Assembly (NCBI RefSeq): GCF_022698145.1
Contig: NZ_JALDAX010000004.1
Coordinates: 186,001-250,000 of the forward strand
Origin: Streptomyces spinosisporus
Lineage (GTDB): Bacteria > Actinomycetota > Actinomycetes > Streptomycetales > Streptomycetaceae
Length of the DNA stretch: 64,000 nt
Direction of reading: 5' to 3'
Part shown: positions 26,481 through 34,606 of the stretch, piece by piece
How the letters are laid out: every line of letters starts with the position of its first letter
How positions within the stretch are numbered: the first letter of the stretch is position 1
The notes under the pieces: model-generated
Told to the model about the DNA's origin: nothing
The model's database searches: none
The model's input: the letters and a program-made list of their open reading frames with translations, nothing else
Position numbers and translations under genes: made by a program

Positions 26481-26492
26481 GAGGAGAGCGCG

Positions 26493-27365
26493 ATGATCCT
26501 GGTGACCGGGGCGACCGGACATGTGGGCGGCGAGCTGGTGCGGCGGCTGGCGGCCGCGGGCGAGCCGGTGCGGGCGATGACCCGGCGCCCGGCCGAGGCA
26601 CGGCTGCCGGAGGGTGTCGAGGCGGTGTACGGCGACGCGGACGACCCGGCGAGCCTGCAGGCGGCGTTCGCCGGGGCGCGCGGGGCGTTCCTGATGTCGG
26701 CGCAGGGGGTCGGTACGGCGCCCGGGCCCACCCATGACCACGCCCTCGCGCAGGCCGCGGCGAAGGCGGGGGTGCGGCGCGTGGTGAAGCTGTCGGTGCT
26801 GGACGCGGGCTCCGGCTCCGATGTGATCGCCCGCTGGCACACCGAGGCGGAGTCCGCGGTCACGGACCCGTCCCGCGCCTGGGCGTGGACCCTGCTGCGC
26901 CCCGGCCGCTTCATGTCGAACGCCCTGCAATGGGCGGGGCAGCTGCGGGCGGGCGACGAGGTGGCCATGCCCTTCGCGGACCGCCCGGCGGCGAGCATCG
27001 ACCCGGCGGACCTGGCGGAGATCGCGGCGCGCGCCCTGACGAGCGACGAACACGCGGGCGCCGCATACGAGTTGAGTGGCCCGCAGTCCCTCACCCCGAC
27101 CGAGGAACTGTCCATCCTCGGCAAGGTCCTCGGCCGCCCCCTGACCGTCCGCGCGGTCCCCGCCGACGCGGCCCGCGCGGGCATGTCCCGCTACGGCTTC
27201 CCCCCGGAGGTCGTCGAAGCGATCATGCAGCGCACCGAGGAGTCCGACCGCGGCGCGGAGGTCCTGCCGACCGTCGCGGAACTCCTCGGCCGCCCGGCCC
27301 GTACCTTCGAGGACTGGGCGAGGGCGCACGCGGGGGCGTTCGCGGGCCGGCCCGGAACGGCCTGA
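26493..27365 (+). CDS. NmrA-like NAD(P)-binding oxidoreductase
   Basis: A 290-residue atypical short-chain dehydrogenase of the NmrA/HSCARG type. The N-terminal nucleotide motif is ILVTGATGHVGGELVRRL (GxxGxxG), followed by VYGDADDPASL, GVRRVVKLSVLDAG, and TLLRPGRFMSN. These proteins reduce quinones or sense the NADP(H) ratio. The ATG at 26493 follows GAGGAGAG. It is convergent with a sigma factor of the ECF41 type, whose usual neighbours are COE genes (carboxymuconolactone decarboxylase, oxidoreductase or epimerase); this protein fits that role and may be the sigma factor's target. Confidence 0.85.
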   Translation: MILVTGATGHVGGELVRRLAAAGEPVRAMTRRPAEARLPEGVEAVYGDADDPASLQAAFAGARGAFLMSAQGVGTAPGPTHDHALAQAAAKAGVRRVVKLSVLDAGSGSDVIARWHTEAESAVTDPSRAWAWTLLRPGRFMSNALQWAGQLRAGDEVAMPFADRPAASIDPADLAEIAARALTSDEHAGAAYELSGPQSLTPTEELSILGKVLGRPLTVRAVPADAARAGMSRYGFPPEVVEAIMQRTEESDRGAEVLPTVAELLGRPARTFEDWARAHAGAFAGRPGTA

Positions 27366-27410
27366 GCCGGGCGGCAGCCGCGGGCCGTCAGCCCCGGACT
27401 GCCGGCCCCG

Positions 27411-27452
27411 GACCGTCAGCTCCAGACCGTCAGCTCCAGACCGTCAGCTCCA
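27411..27452. repeat. Three tandem copies of a 14-bp unit spanning the ECF41 stop codon
   Basis: GACCGTCAGCTCCA is repeated three times without interruption. On the minus strand the repeat encodes the last residues of the sigma factor (LELTVWS) and its stop; because 14 is not a multiple of three, each unit is read in a different phase. Confidence 0.65.
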
Positions 27453-28320
27453 ACTTCCGCAGCCGTTCCGGTTCCGCGATCACGTCGATGCCGGTGATCA
27501 GGCCGGAGTCGCCGGCCTCGAAGGTGAAGCGGAGGACCACGCGCAGGCGGCCGTTCTCCAGCATGGCCATGCCCGGGCGGCCGTCGACCAGGACGAGGTC
27601 CGCGAAGCGTGCCCGGCCCATGGACGCCATCGCGCCCTCGGCCACCGGACGGGAGCCGGTGACCACGATCGGCTCGGGGGTCGGGACGACCATGCGGTCG
27701 GCGCGCAGGACCACGTGGGGGTGGAGGAGGGCGAGCAGGGCGTCGAAGTCGCCGCTGCGGGTGGCGGCCAAGTAGGCGCCGGTCACCCGGCGTTGACGTA
27801 CCGGATCGGCCTGCGGGAGGGGAGCCCCGCGCACCCGGCGGCGGGCACGGCTGGCGGACTGCCGTACCGCCGCCGGGGTCCGCTCCAGCATCGGGGCGAT
27901 CTCGTCGAAGGGCACGCCGAACATGTCGTGCAGCACGAACGCGAGCCGCTCGGCGGGCGAGAGGGTGTCGAGCACGACGAGCAGCGCGAGGCCGACCGAG
28001 TCCGCGACAAGGGCCTCCTCCTCGGGATCCACCGCGTCGGCGACCGACCGCGCGGCCTCGCTCTCCGCGAGCGGCTCCCCCAGCGGTCCCTCCAGCGGCT
28101 CCTCGCGCCGGTGTTCGCGCGAGCGCAGCATGTTCAGGCACACGCGCGCGACCACCGTCGTCAGCCAGCCCGCCGGGTTCTCCACGTCGCCCGTGTCGGC
28201 CCGGTCGGCACGCGGCCAGGCCTCCTGCAGCGCGTCGTCGGCCTCGGCGAGCGAACCGAGCATGCGGTACGCCACCGCCCGCAGCCGCGGGCGGTTCTCC
28301 TCGAAGATCTCCCCCGTCAT
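27430..28320 (-). CDS. ECF41-type RNA polymerase sigma factor with SnoaL-like C-terminal domain
   Basis: A 296-residue protein. Sigma region 2 (FEENRPRLRAVAYRMLGSLAEADDALQEAW) and region 4 (LSPAERLAFVLHDMFGVPFDEIAPMLERT) are followed by an NTF2/SnoaL-like extension from about residue 180 (VTGAYLAATRSGDFDALLALLHP), which includes SnoaL strands to the end. This is the ECF41 layout, where the extension itself controls sigma activity in place of an anti-sigma factor. One region-2 position reads WPRADRADT where many have W-R-. It starts 34 bp after the 5'-nucleotidase stop, so it may be in the same transcript. Convergent with the NmrA-like gene. Confidence 0.88.
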   Translation of the reverse strand: MTGEIFEENRPRLRAVAYRMLGSLAEADDALQEAWPRADRADTGDVENPAGWLTTVVARVCLNMLRSREHRREEPLEGPLGEPLAESEAARSVADAVDPEEEALVADSVGLALLVVLDTLSPAERLAFVLHDMFGVPFDEIAPMLERTPAAVRQSASRARRRVRGAPLPQADPVRQRRVTGAYLAATRSGDFDALLALLHPHVVLRADRMVVPTPEPIVVTGSRPVAEGAMASMGRARFADLVLVDGRPGMAMLENGRLRVVLRFTFEAGDSGLITGIDVIAEPERLRKLELTVWS

Positions 28321-28354
28321 CGGACCAGCGTAGGACCTGCTCCGGAAACCTGCC

Positions 28355-30157
28355 CTAGAACACGGGCGTCCCGGCCTGCGTCAGCTTCCAGTTGGACGCC
28401 GCGAAGTCGGCCGGGTCCAGGGCGCCCTTGGCCGTCACGTAGTCGATCATCAGCTGGCGGATCTCGTTGGTGGAGCTGTAGGCGATGTCGGCGGAGGCGA
28501 TGTGCGGGTATCCCGAACCGCCGTTCGCCCGGTAGTTGTTGACGGCGACGACGAAGACCTGGTCGTCGGTGACCGCCGTGCCGTTGTACGTCAGGTTCTT
28601 GATCCGCGAGCCCTCGGCCTGCGCGATGTCGATGTCGTAGTCGACGCCCGCGGCCGTGTCGTACATGTAGTCCCAGAAGCTGTTGGCGTTGGTCAGCGTC
28701 GAGGTGTCGACCTTCGTGCCCGCCGGGACCTGGTGGTAGTACTTCGCCGCGTACTCCAGGTAGTCCTTGAGCTGGGCGCCCGTGAGCTTCTTGCCGTACA
28801 GGGTGTTGTCGTAGATGTAGAGCCCGGCGATGTCCCGGATGGTGACGTTGCCGGCCGGGATGTCGGCGGTGCGGCTGAAGGGTGCGGCGACGGAGATCAG
28901 CGGCAGAGCGGCGTCGGCCGCCGACAGGCCCTCCTTCACGGTGTCCATCTGCACCTGGTGGATGAAGTCCATGATCGGCACGTCCTTCCAGCAGGCCTCC
29001 GCGCCCGAGAGGTCCTCGGTGCAGGTGCCCACGGGCGTGTTGACGTACTTCACCACCAGCTCGTGGTCGGCTTCCAGGAGCTTCTTGATCTCCGGGTCCT
29101 CGTCCACGGTGTTGGGGTTGAGGGTCTGGGCGGTCTTCTTCGTCACCCGCCAGCGCCCGTGGTGGAGCTCGACCTCGAAGTCGAAGACGCTGAGCCGGTA
29201 GCCCCAGCAGTACGGCTCGGAGAGCAGAACGTCCTCGCCGGTCTCCTCGTTCTTGACGGTGTACGACGGCACCTCGACGTGGGTGTGCCCGACGAGGATC
29301 GCGTCGATGCCGGGGACCTGTTCGGCGACGAGGTTGGAGGCGTTCTCGACGTACGGCAGCGCGTCCCCGTACGAGGACGAGCCGTCGAGCCCGGAGTGAT
29401 CGGTCAGGAACACCACATCACACCCGAGCGCCCGCAGCCGCGGCACATACTTCTTCGCCTGCTCGACCAGCCCCGGGAACACCATCTTCCCGCCGACGTT
29501 GTCCTTGTCCCACAGCGCGATACCGGGGTTGGTCAGCCCGAGGATGCCGACCTTGATGTCGGGGGCGCCCGGCACGCGGATCTTCTTCACCGCGTACGGC
29601 TGGAAGGCGGGCCGCAGGGTCTTGGCGTCGAGCGCGTTGGCGCCGAGCAGCGGGAAGCGGCACTGGTTCTCGAACTTCCTGAGCACGTCGATGCCGTAGT
29701 TGAACTCGTGGTTGCCGAGGGCGGCGGCGTCGTAGCGCATGTGGTTCATGGCGACGGCCATCGGGTGCTCGGCGCCCTCGGTGATCGGGTCGACGCGAGC
29801 GAAGTAGTAGGCGAGCGAGGTCCCTTGGATGATGTCACCGGCGTCGACGAGCAGCACACGCTCCTCGCCCTTCGCCTCCCGCTGCTGCTTGACGAGCGTG
29901 GCGACGCGCGCGACACCGACGGAGTTGCCGTCCTTGTCGCTGTAGGCGGCGTCCAGGTAGTAGTCCCAGTCGAAGACATGGCTGTGCAGGTCGGTGGTGC
30001 CGAGAATGGAGAAGGCCCAGGTCTTCGGCCCCTTCCCATGCCGACGTCCAGCGGCTTCGGCCGTACCACTGCCAACCGCCCCCACGGCGGCGACTGCGGC
30101 CCCGGTGACGGCGGACTTCTTCACGAACTCCCGGCGGTTAATGGGACTGACGGGCAT
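28355..30157 (-). CDS. Tat-exported bifunctional 5'-nucleotidase/metallophosphoesterase
   Basis: A 600-residue secreted enzyme. The signal has NRREFVKKSAVTGAAVAAVGAV, a twin-arginine type. The metallophosphoesterase domain shows ordered metal motifs: GTTDLHSH, VDAGDIIQGT, ALGNHEFNYG, TDHSG and GHTHVEVPSY. The C-terminal 5'-nucleotidase domain runs from about 365 (SRTADIPAGNVTIRDIAGLYIYDN). The family removes phosphate from nucleotides or cyclic 2',3'-nucleotides outside the cell. The ATG at 30157 is set by CAGGAGC 4 nt upstream and places the RR near the N-terminus; an in-frame start 114 bp upstream would not. Confidence 0.93.
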   Translation of the reverse strand: MPVSPINRREFVKKSAVTGAAVAAVGAVGSGTAEAAGRRHGKGPKTWAFSILGTTDLHSHVFDWDYYLDAAYSDKDGNSVGVARVATLVKQQREAKGEERVLLVDAGDIIQGTSLAYYFARVDPITEGAEHPMAVAMNHMRYDAAALGNHEFNYGIDVLRKFENQCRFPLLGANALDAKTLRPAFQPYAVKKIRVPGAPDIKVGILGLTNPGIALWDKDNVGGKMVFPGLVEQAKKYVPRLRALGCDVVFLTDHSGLDGSSSYGDALPYVENASNLVAEQVPGIDAILVGHTHVEVPSYTVKNEETGEDVLLSEPYCWGYRLSVFDFEVELHHGRWRVTKKTAQTLNPNTVDEDPEIKKLLEADHELVVKYVNTPVGTCTEDLSGAEACWKDVPIMDFIHQVQMDTVKEGLSAADAALPLISVAAPFSRTADIPAGNVTIRDIAGLYIYDNTLYGKKLTGAQLKDYLEYAAKYYHQVPAGTKVDTSTLTNANSFWDYMYDTAAGVDYDIDIAQAEGSRIKNLTYNGTAVTDDQVFVVAVNNYRANGGSGYPHIASADIAYSSTNEIRQLMIDYVTAKGALDPADFAASNWKLTQAGTPVF

Positions 30158-30305
30158 ACGTGCTCCTGGTGCTGAAGAGGCGACGAAGGACACGGGAGCG
30201 GCGGCTACCCGCGTAGATCGTGCTCGCGCCCGGCAGCACCCGAAACCAGGGGATGACCATGTCCAGTTCAAGGATGGGTCAACTCAGGCACCGGCGTCAG
30301 GGCGA

Positions 30306-31148
30306 TCACAGGCTCCTGCGGGCCGCACTGATGAGGTTCTGCGCGTCGACGCCGTACACGGCGGACTCGCTGAGCGTTCTCCAGGCCCGCAGATACGTGT
30401 CGACGCTCGCCTCATCGTCGATCCACAACTCCGCGTGCCAGTTCTCGACGATCACCTCGCGTTCGTCGTAGATCCAGAACGCGGTGGCCGGAGGGATCTT
30501 GAGTGAGGCGGACAGCGGGATGATCCCCAACTCGACCGTGTCCAGGCCGACGACTCCCACCAGACGATCAAGCTGGGCCGCGAGCACCGACGGCGAACAG
30601 ACCAAGGCATGCAGGGCGGCTTCCCACAGGATGAGGTGGAAGCGCTTCGAGGAGTCGTACAGCGCTTCTTGCCGCTTCATCCGGGACCGAACTGCTGCCT
30701 CGGTGTCGCGGGGCGATCGCTGCAGTTCCGCGTATCTCGTGAAGATCGAGCGGGCGTAGTCCGGTGTCTGGAGAATCCCGAAGATCATGGCTGACTCCCA
30801 GCCGCGGAACACCGAGGCGTCGGCATGAGCGCTCAGGTGGGTGTCCTGGACCGGTTTGTGCCCCGAGGCGAGCTGACGCCGCCATGACCTGATGTGGGAC
30901 TCGAACCCCCGGAGGCGCGCGACCAGTTCGTCGTACGCCTCCGGCTGGCCGGTTGCATCCGCCCACTTGCGCAGGTCATCGGATGTGGGGGTCTGCCTGC
31001 CGTTCTCAAGCCTGCTGACCTTGGACTTGTTCCACCCATGCTGCTCCGCGAGCTCAGCACCGGTGAGCCGACGCCCGGGCGCGGAGAGCCGGAGTTCGCG
31101 CAACCGTACCCCGAGGGCTTCCCGTGCCTGCTGGTAATCCGTGCTCAC
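30306..31148 (-). CDS. XRE helix-turn-helix regulator with DUF5753
   Basis: A 280-residue protein. The N-terminal XRE domain (LRELRLSAPGRRLTGAELAEQHGWNKSKVSRLENGRQTPTSDDL) ends near residue 65. The remainder matches DUF5753, with SVFRGWESAMIFGILQTPDYARSI and CSPSVLAAQLDRLVGVVGLDTVELGIIP. Such proteins in Streptomyces are usually paired with a DUF397 gene; here the immediate upstream partner is instead a DUF6879 protein (11 bp apart, same strand). The start is GTG 31148. The pair is divergent from an unknown gene, with a repeat array in between. Confidence 0.88.
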   Translation of the reverse strand: MSTDYQQAREALGVRLRELRLSAPGRRLTGAELAEQHGWNKSKVSRLENGRQTPTSDDLRKWADATGQPEAYDELVARLRGFESHIRSWRRQLASGHKPVQDTHLSAHADASVFRGWESAMIFGILQTPDYARSIFTRYAELQRSPRDTEAAVRSRMKRQEALYDSSKRFHLILWEAALHALVCSPSVLAAQLDRLVGVVGLDTVELGIIPLSASLKIPPATAFWIYDEREVIVENWHAELWIDDEASVDTYLRAWRTLSESAVYGVDAQNLISAARRSL

Positions 31149-31158
31149 CGGTGCTGCC

Positions 31159-31917
31159 TCAGTCCTCCTTCGCGGTCAGCCGGGCCGCGAACTCCTCGTA
31201 CGGGACGGCATGATGCAGCGCCGCGTCGCGCACCATGGCGTAGCGCAGCACCGCAGCAGGCTCCGTGATCAACTCGACACCGGCCAGGTTGTCGGCGTCA
31301 TCGAAATCGAGCCGTGCGACCAGCCGGGAGTCGAAGAGCCAGAAATCTTCGGTGGGCAGGCCGAGGCGGTCGGCATCTGCTCGCCACAGATTGAGGATCT
31401 TCTCTCCGACGAAGCTGTTACGGCGTGCGTTGTCGAGCAGGTAGAGCTGGCCGGCCGTTGGCGGGTCGTCGACGACGCGGACACGCTCGAACCGCTTGCC
31501 GAGAGCTACCTGCTCGCGGCGCTCCGCGCACCATTCGGTGTCCACTCCCTCCCAGTCGACGGGCTCGCCCCGCATGAACTGGACGTAGGTGTCGGTGAGT
31601 TCGTCCGATGCGTAGCGGCGGCGCGTCTCCAGGCGCCACGCGGTGTGCTCGAACTGCGTGAAGAGCCGGTCGAACTCGTCCAGTCCGATGATGTGGGGCA
31701 CGCGTACGACCTCCTTCGGGCCGAAGTCGACCAGCAGCTCGCGCGGCACCACGATGGGCACCTCGCCCTCGTTCAGGTGCCGGAGCTGGGCGATGTCGTC
31801 GGGGTCGGTGAGGGCGGGGCCGTGCACGATGAACTCGCCCGTGTCGAGGTCTTCGTGTACGGACGGGCATCCGTTGACGCCGCTGCCCGTGCCGTTGAAA
31901 CGAAGTCGTCGGGTCAT
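31159..31917 (-). CDS. DUF6879 family protein
   Basis: A 252-residue protein. The region GLDEFDRLFTQFEHTAWRLETRRRYASDE, with downstream VDTEWCAERREQVALGKRFERVRVVDDPPT and LNLWRADADRLGLP, matches DUF6879, a family repeatedly found beside XRE/DUF5753 regulators in Streptomyces. The first about 50 residues are unrelated. Role unknown; I infer it modulates or is controlled by the XRE partner. ATG 31917 is preferred over GTG 31923 because AAGGA then lies 7 nt upstream. Confidence 0.8.
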   Translation of the reverse strand: MTRRLRFNGTGSGVNGCPSVHEDLDTGEFIVHGPALTDPDDIAQLRHLNEGEVPIVVPRELLVDFGPKEVVRVPHIIGLDEFDRLFTQFEHTAWRLETRRRYASDELTDTYVQFMRGEPVDWEGVDTEWCAERREQVALGKRFERVRVVDDPPTAGQLYLLDNARRNSFVGEKILNLWRADADRLGLPTEDFWLFDSRLVARLDFDDADNLAGVELITEPAAVLRYAMVRDAALHHAVPYEEFAARLTAKED

Positions 31918-32001
31918 GATCACGTCCTTGCCTCAGGGGCTGATCTCCCAAGCTTCCACGAGACCGACGCCCCACGTCCGAGCTCAGGTCGCCCTGAATC
32001 A

Positions 32002-32049
32002 GCAACTTTAGGCAACTTCACGGAGAGGTCGAGCAACTTCGCGCAACTT
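32002..32049. promoter_or_regulatory. Four phased GCAACTT repeats in a divergent promoter
   Basis: GCAACTT occurs at 32002-32008, 32012-32018, 32033-32039 and 32043-32049. Offsets between starts are 10, 21 and 10 bp, so all copies lie on one face of the helix, as two pairs. They sit 85 bp upstream of the DUF6879 ATG (minus strand) and about 105 bp upstream of the gene at 32155. This looks like an operator or enhancer array, with the XRE protein as the natural candidate binder. Confidence 0.6.
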
Positions 32050-32154
32050 CTCTGGCGGACGACAACGCCCGCTGCCTACCGTCGCGTTCACGGCCGCACA
32101 AGCCGCCCGCACCACGTGTCCGGAAGGCACGACCCGTCTCCGAAGGAGTAGTCC

Positions 32155-32655
32155 ATGACCGCCACGCTCGACCGGCCTACGAGCGCCCGCACGCGGGACC
32201 CCAAGGAACTCCTCAACGCCGTGCAACCCCACATCGAGCACCTGACGATCAACGTGCTGGACAGCGGCATGACGCTCTGGGACCGCGAGGTCGCCCTGCT
32301 GCTCCGCGACCACACGATGGTCCGCGACATGGCCGAGCGCATCCTCGGCAACGCCGTCATGTACACCATCGGCTGCATGGAGCACCCCGAAGTCCACCTG
32401 GGCGTCGGCAAGCTGGTCGACATCGGCGTGCACCAGCTCATCCTCGACACGCCGGTGTGGTGGGCCCTTTGCGACGTCTACAACGGGGGCCGCTACAAGC
32501 ACCACGCCCCGTTCATCGAGCGCCGTCGCGACGGCCTGTGCCTGCGCACCGCCGACTTCCTGAAGTCCATCGGCTTCGGCGTCGACGACGAGCTGTGGGC
32601 GATCGACGGCACGGACTGCTCGCCGTGCGACAACAAGGTCCCCGACAGCCATTGA
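32155..32655 (+). CDS. Uncharacterised protein downstream of the GCAACTT array
   Basis: A 166-residue protein starting MTATLDRPTSARTRDPKELLN. It contains four cysteine-bearing segments (YTIGCMEHP, WALCDVYNG, DGLCLRTAD and GTDCSPCDNKVP), with the last resembling a CxxC. Mid-sequence helices are LLRDHTMVRDMAERILGNA and LVDIGVHQLILDTPV. I do not recognise the family. The GAAGGAG at about 32140 is a good ribosome site. It is followed after 53 bp by the methyltransferase gene on the same strand. Confidence 0.7.
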   Translation: MTATLDRPTSARTRDPKELLNAVQPHIEHLTINVLDSGMTLWDREVALLLRDHTMVRDMAERILGNAVMYTIGCMEHPEVHLGVGKLVDIGVHQLILDTPVWWALCDVYNGGRYKHHAPFIERRRDGLCLRTADFLKSIGFGVDDELWAIDGTDCSPCDNKVPDSH

Positions 32656-32708
32656 ACGGCCCTACGCTTGCCCCTGTCCTGGGTCCCTTGGAGGGCAGGG
32701 GCCGACCC

Positions 32709-33383
32709 ATGCGCAGAGGAATCGCCTTGCCCGCACAACACGACATCGCCGCCGAGACAGAGCTGTGGGACACCTTCGCCGCCTCCGCCTTCAAGGACGA
32801 CGCGGAGCCGGGGTTCGGCTGGACCCAGTACGCCGGTCACGGGCCCGGACCCGAACTGCTCGGCGACCCGCGCTCCGTCCTGGAGATCGGCTGCGGCACC
32901 GGCCGCGCCCTCGCCCATCTCGCCGAACGCGGCACCACGGCCCGGGGTGTTGACCTCTCTCCCGTCATGGTGAAGAAGACCACCACGAAGTGGGCAGGCA
33001 CCGGCGCGGAGTTCGTGTGCTCAGAGGTCCTGGAGTACCTGAGCGAGCACGAGGACGCGTACGACGCCGTCTACTCGATCTTCGGAGCCGCCTGGTTCAC
33101 CGACCCGAGCCGCCTCTTCCCCCTCGTCCGCCGGCGACTCCACCCCGGCGGCGTCTTCGTCTTCTCCCAACCTCCGGCCATCCCCGGCGCATACGGACCG
33201 CAGGGCATGTACAAGGGGGGCTTCGCCGGCAAGGCGATGTTCACCTACCGCTACAGCTACCGCCCGGCCGTATGGGAACGCCTGCTCACCCGGGCCGGAT
33301 TCGCCACGGCGGACGCACAGATCCTCGACGCACCCCACCCTGACCACATCGGCACGCTCCTGGTCCGCGCCGTCGCACCGTGA
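32709..33383 (+). CDS. Class I SAM-dependent methyltransferase
   Basis: A 224-residue methyltransferase. Motif I is VLEIGCGTGRALAHLAERG, motif II-like GVDLSPVMVKK, and the post-motif region has DAYDAVYSIFGAAWFTDPSR and LHPGGVFVFSQPPAIPG. It lacks a substrate-type insertion that would name it. The ATG 32709 is used, but TTG 32727 (LPAQHDIAAE) has a better site (AGAGGA 6 nt upstream) and could be the real start. Gene order suggests it is cotranscribed with the unknown gene at 32155 under the XRE-linked promoter. Confidence 0.85.
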   Translation: MRRGIALPAQHDIAAETELWDTFAASAFKDDAEPGFGWTQYAGHGPGPELLGDPRSVLEIGCGTGRALAHLAERGTTARGVDLSPVMVKKTTTKWAGTGAEFVCSEVLEYLSEHEDAYDAVYSIFGAAWFTDPSRLFPLVRRRLHPGGVFVFSQPPAIPGAYGPQGMYKGGFAGKAMFTYRYSYRPAVWERLLTRAGFATADAQILDAPHPDHIGTLLVRAVAP

Positions 33384-33462
33384 CCACGTGTGCTCAACAT
33401 GCCCAGAGACTCTGGATGACACTCATCCTCCAGTGCCCACCGGAACGCCTACGGCTGGTCTG

Positions 33463-33774
33463 TTACGAGCCGGGCAGCCGTAACCCCCGTGACTCGGCGA
33501 CGCGCAGGGCGTCGGCCAGGCACTCGGCAAGACGGAGACCGGCGTAGCGGACCTCGGTGTACGGGGACGCGGGGTCGTCCAGCACACTGCGCGCGAGCCC
33601 GAGCACGTCACTACCCGTGGCGAGTTGAGCAGCTTCCAGGTCGTCGGCGAGGCGGGAGATGTAGCCGCCTGTGCTGCCGGTGACCAGATAACAGGGCTTG
33701 CCCTCCGGGGAAGGCCAGGGCAGAAGCCGGTAGGTGGTGGTCGTGCCGTGCGCGCGACCGTCGAGTTGCCCCAT
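33463..33774 (-). CDS. Small conserved hypothetical protein
   Basis: A 103-residue protein: MGQLDGRAHGTTTTYRLLPW, then SPEGKPCYLVTGSTGGYIS, then a helical LADDLEAAQLATG region and C-terminal YAGLRLAECLADALRVAE. No family is recognised. Its ATG overlaps the upstream gene's TGA by one base (TGATG), so the two are translationally coupled. Confidence 0.7.
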   Translation of the reverse strand: MGQLDGRAHGTTTTYRLLPWPSPEGKPCYLVTGSTGGYISRLADDLEAAQLATGSDVLGLARSVLDDPASPYTEVRYAGLRLAECLADALRVAESRGLRLPGS

Positions 33775-34106
33775 CAGGCGGCCACTCCCTGGGCACCGAT
33801 CATATGCCGGTCCAGGTCGATCCCGAAGTCGGCGGCGAGCACGAGCGCGAGCCGGCGGCGCTGCTGGACAGCGGCCTCCTCAACTGCCCGTTCGTGGACG
33901 GCGAGGTAGGGGCGGACGAGTGCTGAGTCACCGCCGTTGAGGGGGTCGTGGAGGCCGTAGGGAGAACGGGCCATCGGGAGGGACTCGGCGAGATGAAGCT
34001 GAGGGAACGGTTCCCGATGGCCTCGCGGCCTACGCCGCCGCTGTCCGGTGCCGGGGCCGAGGAGAAGGCGCACCCACTGGAGGGCGCGCGGGATAAGGTC
34101 ATTCAT
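33774..34106 (-). CDS. Small conserved hypothetical protein, divergent from a mini-GntR gene
   Basis: A 110-residue protein. The N-terminal MNDLIPRALQWVRLLLGPGTG is amphipathic or weakly membrane-like, followed by a basic RRRRPRGHREP segment and a helical C-terminus (VRPYLAVHERAVEEAAVQQRRRLALVLAADFG). AAGGAG lies 7 nt before the ATG at 34106. Coupled to the next gene. Role unknown; position suggests control by the one-domain GntR protein across the divergent region. Confidence 0.7.
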   Translation of the reverse strand: MNDLIPRALQWVRLLLGPGTGQRRRRPRGHREPFPQLHLAESLPMARSPYGLHDPLNGGDSALVRPYLAVHERAVEEAAVQQRRRLALVLAADFGIDLDRHMIGAQGVAA

Positions 34107-34142
34107 GTCGACGCTCCTTGTAAGCGTTGGCCATGCCCCGGG

Positions 34143-34156
34143 AGGTCTAGCCACCT
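34143..34156. promoter_or_regulatory. GntR-type inverted repeat resembling a dre site
   Basis: AGGT-CTAGCC-ACCT is an interrupted palindrome between the divergent mini-GntR gene and its neighbours. Its GGTCTAG core resembles HutC/DasR-type GntR operators (DasR consensus ACTGGTCTAGACCACT, recalled). Confidence 0.4.
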
Positions 34157-34278
34157 CGCCGGGGTCCTGTCTCTTCGACCATACAGCCAACTGCGTCCCC
34201 CTGCACCCCACTCCGTCCTACCGCGTCCGGACGCGTTCCAGCTCTGCCGTGTGCGTAGGGCTGCGGCACGGTGGAGAC

Positions 34279-34548
34279 ATGACCGAGCTTCCGCGCTACG
34301 AGTACGTGAAACTCGCCGACGCGATCGAGGCGGACATCGCGTCCGGCAAGTTGCCGCAGGGGGCCGCCCTGCCCGGCGAGCGCGCCATGACCGACCTGTA
34401 CCGCGTCAGCATCGGCACCGTGCGTCGCGCCGTCGTGGAACTCCGCAAGCGAGGACTCGTCGCCACCTTGCCGGCCAAGGGCACGTACGTCATCGGAATG
34501 CCGGGAGGCACCGACGACTCCCCTGGTGAGAGCGAACCGGAAGCCTGA
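34279..34548 (+). CDS. Single-domain GntR winged-helix protein
   Basis: Only 89 residues: YVKLADAIEADIASGKLPQGAALPGERAMTDLYRVSIGTVRRAVVELRKRGLVATLPAKGTYV covers the GntR DNA-binding domain, and no ligand domain follows. It therefore lacks the usual effector-response half. The ATG at 34279 has GGTGGAG very close upstream. It is divergent from two small coupled genes and ends at a terminator shared with purA. Confidence 0.8.
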   Translation: MTELPRYEYVKLADAIEADIASGKLPQGAALPGERAMTDLYRVSIGTVRRAVVELRKRGLVATLPAKGTYVIGMPGGTDDSPGESEPEA

Positions 34549-34555
34549 AAACGGG

Positions 34556-34589
34556 CTGCGGGGCCGCCCCGTGTGGGACGGCCCCGCAG
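34556..34589. terminator. Bidirectional terminator between mini-GntR and purA
   Basis: CTGCGGGGCCG and CGGCCCCGCAG form a perfect 11-bp stem with a 12-nt loop. On the minus strand (purA) it is followed by CGTTTTCAGG. Confidence 0.75.
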
Positions 34590-34606
34590 TTACGAAGACT
34601 GGACGC

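Noticed and set aside
32002..32049. GCAACTT array as a CRISPR-like or iteron origin.
   Set aside because: Only four short copies, no AT-rich unwinding region or Rep gene; a promoter operator is the simpler reading.
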